Assembly: GCA_964520655.1 (NCBI GenBank)
Contig: CAZFNI010000005.1
Location: forward strand, 1-64,000
Length of the DNA stretch: 64,000 nucleotides
Source of the DNA: JACQQW01 sp964520655
GTDB taxonomy: Bacteria; Omnitrophota; Gorgyraeia; Zapsychrales; Fredricksoniimonadaceae
Reading direction: 5' to 3'
A program made the translations under genes and the position numbers. Under the pieces are notes generated by a model. It saw only the letters and a list, made by a program, of their open reading frames with translations, was not told the origin of the DNA and did not search any database. Numbering within the stretch: the stretch's first letter is position 1; the number at the start of each line of letters is the position of its first letter. Below are positions 8,231 through 17,291 of the stretch, piece by piece.

Positions 8231-8976
8231 ATAAACGCATTATCCCATGTTTGGATGTTAAGAACGGCCGCGTGGTCAAAGGGGTAAATTTTATCCAATT
8301 GCGTGATGCTGGCGATCCGGTCGACTGCGCCAAGGCTTATGATATAGCCGGGGCTGATGAGTTGGTATTTTTGGATATTACGGCGTCAATTGAAGGTCGC
8401 ACTGCATTTTTGGATGTGGTAAACCGAACGGCTCAGGAAGTGTTCATGCCGTTGACGGTCGGTGGAGGTATCAGCAATGTGTCGGACATTCGTCAATTAT
8501 TATTGGCTGGTTCAGATAAAGTGTCTTTAAATACCTCGGCAGTCAAAGATCCGGAGATCATCCGCACAGGGGCCAGGATGTTCGGCAGCCAATGCATTGT
8601 GGTAGCGATCGATGCCAAGCGCATTGGAAGCGGTTTTGAAGTTTTTACGCATGGGGGACGTAATCCTACCGGTAAAGATGCTGTGCAGTGGGCGCGTCAG
8701 GTCCAGGAGCTTGGTGCTGGGGAGATATTATTGACGAGTATGGATGCAGACGGAACTAAGAATGGATATGACATTGCGCTGACCAAAGCGGTCTGTGATT
8801 CTGTGACTATACCAGTGATCGCTTCCGGCGGGGCTGGCAAATTAGAACATTTTTACGATGTTTTTATGCAAACAACGGCGGATGCGGCCCTGGCGGCATC
8901 TGTATTCCATTTTGGGGAAATACCGATACCAGAAGTTAAGAAATACCTTAAGGAAAGACGGGTGAACATCCGATGA
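8224..8976 (+). CDS. hisF: Imidazole glycerol phosphate synthase, cyclase subunit HisF
   Basis: HisF is the TIM-barrel cyclase that combines PRFAR with ammonia from HisH. The 250-residue protein has IPCLDVKNGRVVKGVNF with the first catalytic aspartate, LTVGGGISNVSDI (first phosphate site), the second catalytic aspartate in LTSMDADGTKNGYD, and VIASGGAGKLEHF (second phosphate site). The overlap with hisA is 7 bp and with hisI 4 bp, so the run is translationally coupled throughout. Confidence 0.97.
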   Translation: MLNKRIIPCLDVKNGRVVKGVNFIQLRDAGDPVDCAKAYDIAGADELVFLDITASIEGRTAFLDVVNRTAQEVFMPLTVGGGISNVSDIRQLLLAGSDKVSLNTSAVKDPEIIRTGARMFGSQCIVVAIDAKRIGSGFEVFTHGGRNPTGKDAVQWARQVQELGAGEILLTSMDADGTKNGYDIALTKAVCDSVTIPVIASGGAGKLEHFYDVFMQTTADAALAASVFHFGEIPIPEVKKYLKERRVNIR

Positions 8977-9323
8977 GCGAAATTGAAACGATACAAATCA
9001 CCAAAGACAATCTAAATCAATTGAAATTCACCTCGGAAGGTTTGATCCCGGCGATCGCCCAGGACATCAAGAACGGTGAAGTTTTGATGATGGCCTGGAT
9101 GAACATGGATTCACTGAAAGCCACGATCGAAACAGGCAAAGCCTCTTACTGGTCGCGCTCACGCAAATCGTTTTGGGTCAAGGGTGAGACCTCAGGGCAT
9201 ATTCAATATGTTAAAGAAATTTATTATGATTGCGACTGTGATGTGCTGCTCATGAAGGTGGATCAGGTCGGTGCGGCCTGCCATACCAATAAACGCAGCT
9301 GTTTTTACAGGAAATTAATGTAA
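8973..9323 (+). CDS. hisI: Phosphoribosyl-AMP cyclohydrolase HisI
   Basis: HisI opens the adenine ring of phosphoribosyl-AMP. The 116-residue protein is the cyclohydrolase alone, without the HisE pyrophosphohydrolase domain often fused to it. Signatures are MAWMNMDSLKATIETG, SYWSRSRKSFWVKGETSGH, the metal-binding DCDCDVLLMKVDQ (the family usually has DCDGD) and the zinc cysteines in GAACHTNKRSCFYR. No hisE is present in this window, so it must lie elsewhere or the step is done by another enzyme. The stop TAA shares its last base with the trpE ATG. Confidence 0.95.
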   Translation: MSEIETIQITKDNLNQLKFTSEGLIPAIAQDIKNGEVLMMAWMNMDSLKATIETGKASYWSRSRKSFWVKGETSGHIQYVKEIYYDCDCDVLLMKVDQVGAACHTNKRSCFYRKLM

Positions 9324-10810
9324 TGCATGTTTTATCATTCCAAGAGTTTGTAAAGTACAGCACAAAGGGTAACCTTATCCCTGTTTATAAAGAGATATTA
9401 GGGGATATGGAAACGCCAGTGTCTGCGTATTATAAGTTAGCTGCTAAATCGAAATACTCGTTCCTTTTGGAATCGGTGGAAGGAACGGAAAAATTTGCGC
9501 GTTATTCGTTCATCGCGCGTGATCCCCGATGCGTTGTTCGCAGCAAGGGAACAGCGGCTTCCATTGTTCGGTATGTTAACGGCAAAGAGAGTATTGAGCA
9601 CAGGGCGATCGATCGATCCCCGTTAACCTTACTACGGGAGCTGATGCACGGATACCAAGCGGTAGATATCCCTCAATTGCCGAAATTTTTTGGTGGCATG
9701 GTCGGTTATTTAAGTTATGACTGTGTCCGTTTCTTTGAGAAATTACCTGATACAAGTAAAGACGAACTTAAATTTGACGACATGGTCATGATGCAGGCGG
9801 ATAATTTATTGGTATTTGATCATAAACATCGGACGATCAAAGTCATTTCCTGTGTTCTATTGGAAAAAAATGACAGCCGGCAGACCAAGCAGAAAAAATA
9901 TAATAATGCGCTCAAATCCATTGATGCGATCATTCAAGACTTGCAAAAACCTTTGAAGCTTGATCTTTCGGGGAAAGGGAAAAAGGTCAGTATCACTAGC
10001 AATTGTACAGCCGGACGCTATGCGGACATGGTGAAAACGGCTAAAAAACATATCACAGCAGGGGATATCATCCAGGTTGTGTTGTCGCAGCGTTTCGCGG
10101 TCAAGATCGATGTACCAGCGTTGGATATTTACCGCTGTTTAAGAGCGCTTAATCCTTCACCCTACATGTTTTTTTTGAATCTCAATGGCATGCATTTAGT
10201 CGGCGCTTCACCGGAATTGTTGGTCAGTGTTCAGGATGGCGTGGCCCAGGTCAGACCGATCGCGGGAACGCGACCCAGGGGCTCGTCAGCGACGGAAGAT
10301 AATGCGTTAGAAAAAGAATTATTAGCCGACCCCAAGGAGAAAGCTGAGCATGTGATGCTGGTTGATCTGGGGCGAAATGATCTAGGCAGGGTGTGCCAGA
10401 GAGGCTCTGTTAAGTTAACAGAATTCATGATCATTGAACGCTATTCTCATGTCATGCATATTGTCAGCAATGTATTGGGGAAATTGCGCAAAGATAAGGA
10501 TGCCTTGGATGTTTTAGAGGCTTCTTTTCCGGCTGGGACGGTTTCCGGGGCGCCCAAGATACGCGCCATGGAGATCATTGAGGATCTAGAGGGGGTAAAA
10601 CGGGGGCCTTACGCGGGAGCGGTCGGATTTTGGAGCTTTTCGAAAAACCTTGATATGTGCATAACTATACGTACAATAGTGGTTCGGCAAAAAACGGCTT
10701 ATGTCCAGGCTGGGGCCGGGATCGTAGCGGATTCAAATCCAGCTAAAGAATATATAGAAACAGTCAATAAAGCAAAAGCGCAAATTAAAGCCATTGAGCT
10801 TGCGCACTAA
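9323..10810 (+). CDS. trpE: Anthranilate synthase component I
   Basis: TrpE converts chorismate and ammonia to anthranilate, the first committed step to tryptophan. The 495 residues include the N-terminal LLES motif (48-51), part of the tryptophan feedback site, and chorismate-binding motifs RPIAGTRPRGSS, LVDLGRNDLGRV and FPAGTVSGAPKIRAMEIIE. These together favour TrpE over PabB or an isochorismate synthase. It follows hisI by a TAATG junction, an unusual his-trp join. No trpG is adjacent, so the glutaminase partner must be encoded elsewhere. trpB and trpA occur about 10 kb downstream. Confidence 0.93.
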   Translation: MHVLSFQEFVKYSTKGNLIPVYKEILGDMETPVSAYYKLAAKSKYSFLLESVEGTEKFARYSFIARDPRCVVRSKGTAASIVRYVNGKESIEHRAIDRSPLTLLRELMHGYQAVDIPQLPKFFGGMVGYLSYDCVRFFEKLPDTSKDELKFDDMVMMQADNLLVFDHKHRTIKVISCVLLEKNDSRQTKQKKYNNALKSIDAIIQDLQKPLKLDLSGKGKKVSITSNCTAGRYADMVKTAKKHITAGDIIQVVLSQRFAVKIDVPALDIYRCLRALNPSPYMFFLNLNGMHLVGASPELLVSVQDGVAQVRPIAGTRPRGSSATEDNALEKELLADPKEKAEHVMLVDLGRNDLGRVCQRGSVKLTEFMIIERYSHVMHIVSNVLGKLRKDKDALDVLEASFPAGTVSGAPKIRAMEIIEDLEGVKRGPYAGAVGFWSFSKNLDMCITIRTIVVRQKTAYVQAGAGIVADSNPAKEYIETVNKAKAQIKAIELAH

Positions 10811-10829
10811 AGAAAGGAAACACAGTCAC

Positions 10830-11072
10830 ATGGAAGTACGCATTCGTTTACAAAAAGCAGGTAAAGCCGCAACAGGTGCTTATAACTACCGCATTGTCGC
10901 ATTGCCCCGCAATGAAGGCCGTGACGGCCGCGCTTTAGACATTCTTGGTCATTATGATCCTGCGAAAAAACCTGCGGTTTTCTCGTTGAAAAAAGACAAG
11001 ATCAACGCATGGGTTGCCAAAGGTGCACAAATGTCTGACACCGTTCGCAGTTTAATGAAAAAATCCAAATAA
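10830..11072 (+). CDS. rpsP: Small ribosomal subunit protein S16
   Basis: S16 binds 16S rRNA and helps assemble the body of the 30S subunit. The 80-residue sequence begins MEVRIRLQKAGK and contains YNYRIVALPRNEGRDGRALD and ILGHYDPAKKP, matching the family at normal length. An upstream in-frame ATG at 10794 would add 12 residues unlike any S16 and overlap trpE, so the ATG at 10830, preceded by AGAAAGG, is chosen. The frequent partners rimM, trmD and rplS do not follow; yajC does. Confidence 0.95.
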   Translation: MEVRIRLQKAGKAATGAYNYRIVALPRNEGRDGRALDILGHYDPAKKPAVFSLKKDKINAWVAKGAQMSDTVRSLMKKSK

Positions 11073-11081
11073 GGATCATCT

Positions 11082-11375
11082 ATGCCACAGGAATTCATCA
11101 ATCAGTTGTTGTTCCAGATCGGTCCGATCATTTTGATCATTTATTTTTTTGTGATCAGGCCTCAACAACAGCAGCAGAAAAAATTCAAGGAAATGATCAA
11201 GAACTTGAAAAAGAATGATGCCGTGGTCACGACGTCCGGGATCCATGGGGAAGTCGCGATCGTCAAAGATAAGACGGTTGTCGTCAGGGTGGATGAAGGC
11301 TGCCGCATTGAGTTTGACAAGGAATCCATTGCGTCCGTCAAGCCAAGCGAAGTAAAACCAGAAGTGGTCAAATAA
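11082..11375 (+). CDS. yajC: Preprotein translocase subunit YajC
   Basis: YajC is a small accessory of the SecDF-YajC membrane complex that assists Sec-dependent export. The 97 residues have one N-terminal transmembrane helix (about residues 8-25), then the family hallmark FVIRPQQQQQKKFKEMIKNL and a small beta-rich cytoplasmic domain (DAVVTTSGIHGEVAIVKD). It lies 12 bp before the secDF coding frame, the usual arrangement. Confidence 0.94.
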   Translation: MPQEFINQLLFQIGPIILIIYFFVIRPQQQQQKKFKEMIKNLKKNDAVVTTSGIHGEVAIVKDKTVVVRVDEGCRIEFDKESIASVKPSEVKPEVVK

Positions 11376-11393
11376 CGAACGGAAAGGTTGATT

Positions 11394-13598
11394 ATGAGTC
11401 CGGAATTACGCAAACGTTTTATGATTATTCTTTTTGTCATCGCCGGATGCTTGGCGTCTTTATTCCCTATCCAGAAAAGGATCAATCTGGGGTTGGACCT
11501 TAAAGGCGGGATGCATTTGATCTTAAAGGTGGAAAATGACAGTTTAAAAGATGATGCCGCGAAAAATGATGCTGTGTTGCGGGCCATGGAAGTTTTGCGT
11601 AATCGTATTGACGGCTTGGGTGTTGGGGAGGCATTGATCCAGCGCCAGGGATCCAATCAAATCTTAGTGCAGTTGCCGGGCATTACGGATCGTCAGAAGG
11701 CCATGGAGATGGTGGATCGCGTCGCGCATTTGGAATTCCGTTTGGTTGTCTCCGATGAAAGCAAATTAAAAGATGCGTTAGCAGGCAACGTTCCGGAAGG
11801 CTATGAATTAAAACAGGGCAAGCGGGAGGGAGGCGGACCGCTTTTGATAGAGAAAGAAGCGGTGTTGGGCGGCGATACCGTTAAAGATGCACGTGTGGAT
11901 TTTGATCGTACGGGCATGCAGCCTAAAATTTCGCTGACATTTAATGATGAAGGCACCAAGACTTTTGGTGATCTAACAACCGCGCACGTCAATGATCGTT
12001 TGGCAATTGTTTTAGATGGCGAAGTATTGTCCGCGCCGAATATCCGTGAACCCATTTTGAGCGGTACAGCGGAAATCACAGGGCAATTTAAGTTTGAGGA
12101 AGCTTCGCTGTTGGCTTTAAGTCTGCGCAGCGGTGCTTTAAAGGTTCCCATGCATGTGGAAGAAGAACGTACGGTTGGTCCTTCATTGGGGAAAGATTCC
12201 ATTGAGTCAGGTATCAGAGCAACGATCTTGGGTGGTATTTTGATCATTGCGTTCATGAGCTTTTACTATTTTGTTGGAGGGATCATTGCTTCAGTAGCTT
12301 TAGGGGTTAACTTGTTGATGATCTTAGGAGGTATGGGGCTGCTCAATGTTCTAATGCCTGACTCTCAATTAACGTTAACGCTGCCGGGTATCGCCGGTAT
12401 CATCTTGACCCTGGGCATGGCGGTCGATGCCAACGTCCTGATCAATGAGCGTATTCGCGAAGAGTTGGATAATGGGCGACCTTTGAACGCGGCGATCAAT
12501 CAAGGGTATAGTCGAGCCTGGTCTGCGATCATTGATTCTCACGTTACATCTCTGATCGCTGGTTTTATGTTGTTCCAATTCGGGTCTGGTCCGATCAAGG
12601 GTTTCGCGGTCACCCTGTCAACGGGTTTGGTTGCCTCATTATTTAGTTCTATTTATGTAACCCGTGCACTCTTTATTTGGTTGACTTCGGGCGGTATGAT
12701 CAAGAAATTGCCCATGATGCACATTTTCTCTAAACCAAATTTTAATTTCTTGAATAAGAAACATATTTGTTTTACTTTATCAGTTCTTTTATTAGCTTTC
12801 GGCGGATTTCACTTCTTCCAGAAGAAAGATTCTGCATATGGTATTGATTTTGCCGGTGGGCAGATACAGGAATTCAGATTCGAAAAAGCCATTGAAGCCG
12901 ATAAGATCCGAGAGATATTCAATGAAGGTAAGTTGGAGCATGCTGTCATTCAAACATTTGCCAACGCTCCCCAGAATGTGATCATCCGTACTCCTGAAGA
13001 TTCTAATGCTGCGGTGGAGAAGATCTTTAAAACGAAGATGGCGGATAATAAATTTGAAGTCCTGCGCATTGAAAAAGTAGGTCCGGTGGTTGGGCAAGCG
13101 CTGCGTGCGAAAGCTGTATATGCGATCGTTTTTGCGCTGCTTGGGATGCTGATCTACGTTGGGATACGTTTTAAGCATTTTGATTTTGCGGCGGCAACTG
13201 TCGTGGCGATCTTTCATGACGTTCTGATCACGTTATTCGTTGTGGTGCTCTTGGGGCGTCAGGTTGACTTGTTGGTCGTGACCGCTCTGATGACTGTCGC
13301 GGGGTATTCGATCAATGATTCCATCATTATCTACGACCGCGTTCGTGAAAATGTCCCCAAATCACGCAATCGCACATTGGGTGAGATCATCAATGACAGC
13401 ATTAATCAGACATTGGGACGGACGATATTAACAACGTTTGTGACCTCATTGTCTGTTTTGGCTTTATATTTCTTTGGCGGAGAAGTTTTAAATACGTTTG
13501 CCTTGGTGTTAATGTTAGGATTCTTATTCGGGACGTATTCAACGGTGTATATCGTTTCACCGCTGTTCTTGATCTGGCATGGCAATAAAAAGTGGTAA
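11394..13598 (+). CDS. secDF: Protein translocase SecDF (fused SecD and SecF)
   Basis: SecDF uses the ion gradient to pull exported proteins through SecYEG. The two subunits are one 734-residue chain. The SecD half has GLDLKGGMHLILKVEND after TM1, a large periplasmic region, and the TM4 signature ILTLGMAVDANVLINERIRE. The SecF half begins near residue 440 with IDFAGGQIQEFRF and ends with MTVAGYSINDSIIIYDRVRE. The periplasmic part of SecD is compact. The ATG at 11394, 6 nt after GGAAAGG, is preferred to a TTG two codons earlier. The end overlaps the mfd-like gene by 20 bp. Confidence 0.95.
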   Translation: MSPELRKRFMIILFVIAGCLASLFPIQKRINLGLDLKGGMHLILKVENDSLKDDAAKNDAVLRAMEVLRNRIDGLGVGEALIQRQGSNQILVQLPGITDRQKAMEMVDRVAHLEFRLVVSDESKLKDALAGNVPEGYELKQGKREGGGPLLIEKEAVLGGDTVKDARVDFDRTGMQPKISLTFNDEGTKTFGDLTTAHVNDRLAIVLDGEVLSAPNIREPILSGTAEITGQFKFEEASLLALSLRSGALKVPMHVEEERTVGPSLGKDSIESGIRATILGGILIIAFMSFYYFVGGIIASVALGVNLLMILGGMGLLNVLMPDSQLTLTLPGIAGIILTLGMAVDANVLINERIREELDNGRPLNAAINQGYSRAWSAIIDSHVTSLIAGFMLFQFGSGPIKGFAVTLSTGLVASLFSSIYVTRALFIWLTSGGMIKKLPMMHIFSKPNFNFLNKKHICFTLSVLLLAFGGFHFFQKKDSAYGIDFAGGQIQEFRFEKAIEADKIREIFNEGKLEHAVIQTFANAPQNVIIRTPEDSNAAVEKIFKTKMADNKFEVLRIEKVGPVVGQALRAKAVYAIVFALLGMLIYVGIRFKHFDFAAATVVAIFHDVLITLFVVVLLGRQVDLLVVTALMTVAGYSINDSIIIYDRVRENVPKSRNRTLGEIINDSINQTLGRTILTTFVTSLSVLALYFFGGEVLNTFALVLMLGFLFGTYSTVYIVSPLFLIWHGNKKW

Positions 13599-15522
13599 TA
13601 CGTCAATACCGGCTTTTTCATCATTAGAGTTTCTTGTTGGCCAGAAAGTCAATTTAGAAGAGATCATCAGTTCATTCGTCGCCTTTGGATTTGTCCGGGC
13701 GACGAATGTGTTTAAAGAGGGTGAATTCGCTGTCCGGGGCAGCGTGATCGATATTTACCCTGATAATTTCGAGATCCCCCTGCGGATAAGTCTTGATGAT
13801 GAACAGATCGAAACCATCAGCGGTTATGATCCACATACAGCCAGAGTCATTGATCAACATCAGATCGTTCTGATCCTTCCGTTTAAAAAGTCATCTTTAC
13901 CATTCTCTTCTGAAGTTCCTTTGAATAATTTCGTTGATATTAGCGACGGTGATTATGTTGTTCATAATCACCATGGGATCGGACGGTTGATCGGCATTAA
14001 GCCACTAGAAGCTGACCCCAAGAGGCGCGACCATCTGATCATTGAGTATAAAGATGGCGATAAATTATTTGTCCCCAAGCATGACATACATTTGGTACAG
14101 AAATATGTGTCCTTCACAAAACGACCAGCCAAACTGCATAAGCTGGGCAGTAAAGAATGGGAGAGTACTCGCAAAACAGTTGAAAAGAAGCTAAGGCTGA
14201 TGGCGGCAGAATTACTAAGGACGCAGGCATTGCGCGCACAATTACGAGGGTATCCATTTTCCAAAGATACCCAATGGCAGAAAGAGTTTGAATCCAGGTT
14301 CCCATTTAAGGAAACACCAGACCAGTTGACCGCGACAGCCCAGGTCAAGGCGGATATGGAGCAGGAAAGGCCAATGGACAGGCTGATCTGCGGCGATGTT
14401 GGCTACGGCAAGACAGAAGTTGCCATGCGCGCTGCATTTAAAGCGGTGATGGACCATAAACAGGTTGCGATCCTTGTCCCCACGACAATCTTGGCTGAAC
14501 AGCATTATTTTAATTTTCAGAAGCGGTTGAAAGATTTTCCTGTCAAAGTTGGAATGCTTTCTCGTTTCAGGACTAAACATGAGCAGAAGGCGATCGTGGC
14601 TGATCTTAAAGAGGGAAAGGTGGATATTGTCATTGGAACACACAGGCTCCTTTCAAAGGACATAAGTTTTAAAGACCTTGGGCTTGTGATCATTGATGAA
14701 GAACAGCGCTTCGGGGTTCGCTCCAAAGAGAAGCTTAAGCAATTCAGGTTATTAGCCGATGTATTAACGCTGTCAGCGACGCCGATCCCAAGGACATTGT
14801 ATATGTCATTGTCTGGGGCAAGGGACATGTCGGTTATTTCAACTCCTCCCACGAACAGGATGGCGGTGAAAACTGAGTTGATCCCGTTTGATGACGAAAT
14901 CATTGCTCAGGCGATACAATCGGAGTTAAAACGTAACGGTCAGACTTTCTTTTTGCATAATCGTGTAGAAAATATAGAGGCCATTGCGGATAATATTCAA
15001 AAGCTGGTACCTCAAGCTCGTCTTGCGATTGGACATGGTCAAATGAGTCCTCGTGCGCTGGAAGAAATTATGCTAAAATTCTTAAAGCATGAAATTGATG
15101 TCCTTGTCTGCACAACCATTGTTGAGTCGGGGATAGATGTCCCGGCAGCGAATACACTGATCATTAATCGAGCGGATAAGTTCGGGTTATCGGACCTGCA
15201 TCAGCTGCGGGGGCGTGTTGGTCGTATGGATGTTCAGGCTTATGCGTATTTGATCGTGCCTTCTAAATATGCATTATCGCCGGAATCAAAGCAGCGTTTG
15301 AAAGCGATCGAGAAGTTCAGTGGCCTTGGATCAGGTTTTCATATCGCATTTGAAGATCTGCAGATCAGGGGTGCAGGGAACCTTTTAGGTACGGCTCAGC
15401 ATGGTTTTATCGCCTCTATCGGCTTTGACCTGTATTGCCGTATGTTAAAAGAATCTGTTGAGCTGTTAAAGAAAGAACTGGAGATCAATCAAGATGAAAA
15501 AAAAGTTGTGGCTGCTCATTAG
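13579..15522 (+). CDS. mfd: Short Mfd-type transcription-repair coupling translocase
   Basis: Mfd removes stalled RNA polymerase and normally recruits UvrA. Full-length Mfd is about 1,100-1,180 residues; this has 647. It begins inside the UvrB-homology region (GEFAVRGSVIDIYP, 48-61), then has the RNA-polymerase-interacting domain (GDYVVHNHHGIGRL, about 124-137) and both translocase lobes: Walker A GDVGYGKT (272-279), DEEQ (373-376) and LHQLRGRVGR. The N-terminal part of the UvrB-like module including the UvrA-binding domain is absent, and the chain ends just after YCRMLKESVELLKKEL, so C-terminal domain D7 is absent too. Overlapping neighbours on both sides leave no room for the missing parts. 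A RecG assignment is excluded by the RNA-polymerase-interacting domain. Confidence 0.88.
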   Translation: MAIKSGNTSIPAFSSLEFLVGQKVNLEEIISSFVAFGFVRATNVFKEGEFAVRGSVIDIYPDNFEIPLRISLDDEQIETISGYDPHTARVIDQHQIVLILPFKKSSLPFSSEVPLNNFVDISDGDYVVHNHHGIGRLIGIKPLEADPKRRDHLIIEYKDGDKLFVPKHDIHLVQKYVSFTKRPAKLHKLGSKEWESTRKTVEKKLRLMAAELLRTQALRAQLRGYPFSKDTQWQKEFESRFPFKETPDQLTATAQVKADMEQERPMDRLICGDVGYGKTEVAMRAAFKAVMDHKQVAILVPTTILAEQHYFNFQKRLKDFPVKVGMLSRFRTKHEQKAIVADLKEGKVDIVIGTHRLLSKDISFKDLGLVIIDEEQRFGVRSKEKLKQFRLLADVLTLSATPIPRTLYMSLSGARDMSVISTPPTNRMAVKTELIPFDDEIIAQAIQSELKRNGQTFFLHNRVENIEAIADNIQKLVPQARLAIGHGQMSPRALEEIMLKFLKHEIDVLVCTTIVESGIDVPAANTLIINRADKFGLSDLHQLRGRVGRMDVQAYAYLIVPSKYALSPESKQRLKAIEKFSGLGSGFHIAFEDLQIRGAGNLLGTAQHGFIASIGFDLYCRMLKESVELLKKELEINQDEKKVVAAH

Positions 15523-16429
15523 CTGTTCCGTATTCCTGGCGGCGCCTTTTGCGGATGCCAAACCCATTAATGATGCTATCATTGCGATCGTCAATAGTGA
15601 TGTCATCACGCTTAAGGATCTTAAGGATTATGTCGGCAGTATTTACCGCCAGTTGAAAGTGGAAAATCATCCAGCATCCCAGATCAAGGAGATCATGAGA
15701 TCGTATGAGGATAAGGGTGTCAATCAGTTGGTAGAGGACCGTTTGATCCTGGCTGCAGCGAATACAAAAGGGATCATCATCAGAGATGAGATAATCCGTA
15801 AACGGATCAGTGAGATACAATCCCGTTATAAAGATGAAGAAGATTTTATCAAAAGCCTTGATGCCCAGGGGATGACCCTTAATGATCTAAAACTTAAGTT
15901 GACCAATCAACTCAAAGCTAGATATATAGTTGACATTGAGGTTAAGCAGAAGGTCTTTGTTAACCCACAGGATGTGACGGCGTATTATTCAAAACACTCT
16001 CAGGATTTTGTCCGTAAGACAAAATATTCACTGCAGTCTATATATATCTCTTTCGAAAAAGGAAAGCAAGAGGCCCGCAACAAGGCTGCAGAAGCAAGAG
16101 CTAAGCTAGCTGCAGGAGAAGATTTTGATGCGGTATTTAAGCAATATTCTCAAGCTCCGTCGGTCGGCAGCATTGAACAGGGGCAAATGGTGCCGGAGAT
16201 CGAGCGGGAGATATTTGCGTTGAATGTGGAGGATGTTTCCAAGCCAGTCGAGGTAGACGGCGGCATTTATGTTTTTAAGGTCGTGGGAATATTGCCAGGA
16301 CGTGTCGAGACGCTGCAGGAAGTCAAGGACAAGATCCAGGATAAACTTTATGATGATCTCTTCCAAAAGAAGTTCAGAGAATGGATCGAGAAATTAAGAA
16401 AAAAGAGTTATGTCGAGATCAGGGATTAA
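15494..16429 (+). CDS. SurA-like periplasmic chaperone/peptidyl-prolyl isomerase
   Basis: A 311-residue exported protein with a signal peptide (residues 1-22, LLISCSVFLAAPFADA), a SurA-type N-terminal chaperone region starting INDAIIAIVNSDVITLKDL, and one parvulin (PpiC) domain around residues 175-275 (YSLQSIYISF, AKLAAGEDFDAVFKQYSQ, GGIYVFKVVGI). SurA-class proteins escort outer-membrane proteins, implying a diderm envelope. The family often has two parvulin domains; I see one. Neighbours pdxA and rsmA follow surA in many Gram-negative bacteria, which supports the assignment. Confidence 0.88.
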   Translation: MKKKLWLLISCSVFLAAPFADAKPINDAIIAIVNSDVITLKDLKDYVGSIYRQLKVENHPASQIKEIMRSYEDKGVNQLVEDRLILAAANTKGIIIRDEIIRKRISEIQSRYKDEEDFIKSLDAQGMTLNDLKLKLTNQLKARYIVDIEVKQKVFVNPQDVTAYYSKHSQDFVRKTKYSLQSIYISFEKGKQEARNKAAEARAKLAAGEDFDAVFKQYSQAPSVGSIEQGQMVPEIEREIFALNVEDVSKPVEVDGGIYVFKVVGILPGRVETLQEVKDKIQDKLYDDLFQKKFREWIEKLRKKSYVEIRD

Positions 16430-17291
16430 AACGATCGGGATTACCCTGGGTGATCCGCAGGGTATTGGATCCGAAGTCATCCGCAAAGCATTCTTATCGA
16501 AACGTCTCTCCAGCGCACATCGATATGTTTTGATCGGGGATAAACGATCGTATAAAGGATTGTCATATCCAATCGTTGACATTAGCTATAAAGACCCTGG
16601 GGAAGGGGCATTCAAATTCCTGCAGTCAGGTGTTAATTTAATCAAAGGGGGCGTTATTGATGCGTTGGTGACCGCGCCTTTATCCAAAGAGCGCGTGAGC
16701 CGTTTTCAAAAAGGGTTTTGCGGCCATACAGAATATCTGGCACAGTCATTTCAAGTGAAACGTTTCGACATGATGTTCATTTCTCCTCAAGTGCGCCTAT
16801 CCCTAGTGACACGCCATATCCCGTTAAAAGATGTTCCCTCTGCCGTGACACAAAGGGCTGTTAATGCCTCCATTGAGTTGATGCATGATACATTGCTAGA
16901 GCGGTTTGGGATAAAAAAGCCTAAGATCGCTGTTCTTGGTTTAAATCCTCATGCTGGGGAGAATGGTCTTCTAGGTCGTGAAGACAGTGATAAGATCTTG
17001 CCGTCAGTAAAAAAGGCGCAACAGAAGGGGATCAATGCGGTTGGTCCATTGCCAGCGGACACTTTCTTTATTTATCACCACAAATTTGATGGGATCGTGG
17101 CGATGTATCACGACCAGGGCCTGGCTCCAGTGAAAGCACTGTATTTTAAGGATCTCGTCAATTTTACAGCGGGACTTCCTTTTGTCAGGACTTCTCCAGT
17201 CCATGGTACGGCGTTTGATATCGCTGGCAAAGGGGTTGCTGATCCTTCATCTATGATCGCGGCCATTCAACTCGCATGCCAACTCGTATAA
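16410..17291 (+). CDS. pdxA: 4-hydroxythreonine-4-phosphate dehydrogenase PdxA
   Basis: PdxA oxidises 4-phosphohydroxy-L-threonine on the DXP-dependent route to pyridoxal phosphate. The protein opens with ITLGDPQGIGSEVIRKAF, contains VTAPLSKERV and FCGHTEYLA, and metal ligands sit in LNPHAGENG and AMYHDQGLAPVKAL. The C-terminus RTSPVHGTAFDIAGKG is characteristic. At 293 residues it is shorter than the usual 320-330, with loss mainly between the N-terminal strand and the TAPLSK motif. It overlaps its neighbours by 20 and 16 bp. Confidence 0.94.
   Translation: MSRSGIKTIGITLGDPQGIGSEVIRKAFLSKRLSSAHRYVLIGDKRSYKGLSYPIVDISYKDPGEGAFKFLQSGVNLIKGGVIDALVTAPLSKERVSRFQKGFCGHTEYLAQSFQVKRFDMMFISPQVRLSLVTRHIPLKDVPSAVTQRAVNASIELMHDTLLERFGIKKPKIAVLGLNPHAGENGLLGREDSDKILPSVKKAQQKGINAVGPLPADTFFIYHHKFDGIVAMYHDQGLAPVKALYFKDLVNFTAGLPFVRTSPVHGTAFDIAGKGVADPSSMIAAIQLACQLV

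Noticed and set aside
10794..10829. Upstream ATG adding 12 residues to S16
   Set aside because: The extension is unlike S16 proteins, overlaps trpE, and the ATG at 10830 has the ribosome-binding site.
13560..13600. Frameshift or assembly error as the cause of the short Mfd
   Set aside because: secDF reads cleanly to its own stop through this point, so there is no upstream sequence that could encode the missing N-terminal domains.
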